Under the pieces are notes generated by a model. The model was given only the letters and a program-made list of their open reading frames with translations, was not told the origin of the DNA and did no database searches. From Butyrivibrio sp. XPD2006 (GTDB taxonomy: Bacteria > Bacillota > Clostridia > Lachnospirales > Lachnospiraceae), in assembly GCF_000420865.1 (NCBI RefSeq), contig NZ_ATVT01000017.1:1-64000 (forward strand): a stretch of DNA of 64,000 nucleotides, in the 5' to 3' direction. A program made the translations under genes and the position numbers. Within the stretch, counting starts at the first letter, position 1. Every line of letters begins with the position of its first letter. Of the stretch, positions 63,315 to 64,000 are shown piece by piece.

Positions 63315-63908
63315 GGCTCTGTGTCCCTCCCCGTTTGATCAATTATCTTCTTAATAATTGTATTAGATACCTTCTAATAAGATTATACTTCTAATTCCAT
63401 TGCAAATACAGTATTCTTCTTCATTCCTGCTCAATTTCTTGGATGAGGCGGTTGTTATGATATTACGAGCACAAATGTACTGTTTAATAGCATGAAATGT
63501 CATGCTAAATCAATTTTTTCGTAAAAACATGACTTCGATTTTTGTCACAGTCATGTTTTATTTGTTTTTTCAAAATAGCATGACTTTATTTTTCAAAAAA
63601 GTCATGCTTATACGATTTTTTGCTCTGAGCATGACTCACCAGTCATTTTATTAAAGAAAATTGCTATACGCATGACTATTTCAGGCCCCAAAAGTCATGT
63701 TTTTTACAATATTTCCTCTGCGCATGACTGACGCGCTTAATTGCAATATCCTGCAAATAAATAAGGATGCTCGAGACTCTATGCTACGACACTTTTTGGT
63801 GCCAGAGCAGTAAGTTCCTGCATCCTTCAATATTTTGTCTAGAATATTTATCATCCGCGGAGCAAACTTGTGAGTCAAACTGAAACGTCCCCGGTGACTC
63901 ACAGGTGC
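63315..63908. other. Gene-poor stretch holding the AGTCATG array
   Basis: No supported gene. The left part (63489-63730) is an ordered array of inverted repeats. The right part contains one weak minus-strand frame, which I do not accept as a gene. Confidence 0.5.
63489..63730. repeat. Five AGTCATG / CATGACT dyads at near-regular spacing
   Basis: GTCAT(G) starts at 63499, 63550, 63601, 63642 and 63694. In every case CATGAC starts exactly 29 bp later (63528, 63579, 63630, 63671, 63723). Units repeat at 51, 51, 41 and 52 bp, close to five, five, four and five helical turns. The DNA between the boxes is AT-rich and poorly conserved. One extra half-site (CATGA at 63491) forms AGCATGA-AATG-TCATGCT. 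Confidence 0.75.
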
Positions 63909-64000
63909 TCACTCGCCCAGATATGCTTTCCTGATTGCTTCGTCGTTCAAAAGCTCTTTTGCATCGCCCTCCTTGGAGATGGAGCCGGTCTCGAGGACGT
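63909..64000 (-). CDS. livF: Branched-chain amino acid ABC transporter ATP-binding protein, C-terminus
   Basis: The minus-strand frame entering from the right edge ends LETGSISKEGDAKELLNDEA then IRKAYLGE and TGA at 63909-63911. This is the characteristic ending of LivF (LETGxIxxEGxxxELLxxxxVRxAYLGE). The rest of the gene is outside the window. Confidence 0.8.
   Translation of the reverse strand, partial: VLETGSISKEGDAKELLNDEAIRKAYLGE

Noticed and set aside
62712..63338. Plus-strand 208-codon frame over the cytidylate-kinase-like gene
   Set aside because: Antisense shadow of a well supported P-loop protein.
63489..63730. CRISPR array
   Set aside because: Only the short boxes are conserved, not a 23-40-bp direct repeat, and spacing varies (51, 41, 52). 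No cas gene is near.
63681..63902. Minus-strand 73-codon frame near the right end
   Set aside because: It overlaps the dyad array and lacks a clear family or membrane/secretion signal. Judged chance.

Overview
The window looks like part of the chromosome of a low-GC Gram-positive anaerobe of the Lachnospiraceae, most likely Butyrivibrio or a close relative. The reasons are AGGAGG-type ribosome binding sites, stand-alone rubredoxin and high-molecular-weight rubredoxin genes, a DUF6465 protein, a PD-(D/E)XK transposase-family pseudogene, GHKL signalling and DUF1972 glycosyltransferases. This assignment is an inference; no rRNA or tRNA gene is present to settle it.

Layout. 0-1.1 kb is a graveyard: the end of an IS4-type transposase, a frameshifted signal-peptide surface-protein fragment, and a fragment of a larger membrane glycosyltransferase. 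1.1-37 kb is one long minus-strand surface-glycan locus. It holds a legionaminic-acid-type nonulosonate pathway (LegB, LegC, LegI, LegG, a NeuD-like acyltransferase and a CBS-nucleotidyltransferase resembling PtmE), a CDP-3,6-dideoxyhexose pathway (RfbF, RfbG, RfbH) with a YerE-like thiamine-diphosphate enzyme that suggests a branched-chain sugar, UDP-galactofuranose formation (Glf), two flippases, a teichoic-acid-type CDP-glycerol transferase, several GT2, GT4 and GT-C glycosyltransferases, and acyltransferases. 37-49 kb contains further membrane glycosyltransferase-like proteins and the GDP-mannose genes manA and manC. A stretch of accessory genes at 38.7-43.4 kb interrupts it: Fic, an MqsA/Panacea-type antitoxin with an unknown partner, and two orphan membrane proteins. 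49-54.5 kb carries rubredoxin redox genes, a toxin-antitoxin-chaperone triad (HigB-HigA-SecB-like), a sugar aminotransferase and a HipA-like kinase module. 54.5-64 kb is mostly housekeeping: DUF6465, a GHKL kinase, PlsC, a 5'-3' exonuclease, a GNAT, a cytidylate-kinase-like protein and the end of livF. It also has two pseudogenes and two gene-poor stretches with ordered palindromes.

How it fits together. The nucleotide-sugar enzymes make CMP-nonulosonate precursors, a CDP-dideoxy branched sugar, UDP-Galf and GDP-mannose. GT2 and GT4 enzymes would assemble repeat units on a lipid carrier, and two flippases would export them. GT-C enzymes and acyltransferases would decorate them outside the cell. 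Steps not found in the window are the CMP-nonulosonate synthetase, the E3 reductase partner of RfbH and a clear Wzy polymerase.

The most unusual points are: (i) two GT-C enzymes and one relic sharing a C-terminal tail of tetrapeptide [VI]-[YHN]-G-[DN] repeats; (ii) a SecB-like chaperone in a toxin-antitoxin operon of a Gram-positive; (iii) a HipA-like kinase with an unfamiliar partner under a promoter carrying an overlapping palindrome; and (iv) five AGTCATG/CATGACT dyads with a constant 29-bp internal offset near the right end.
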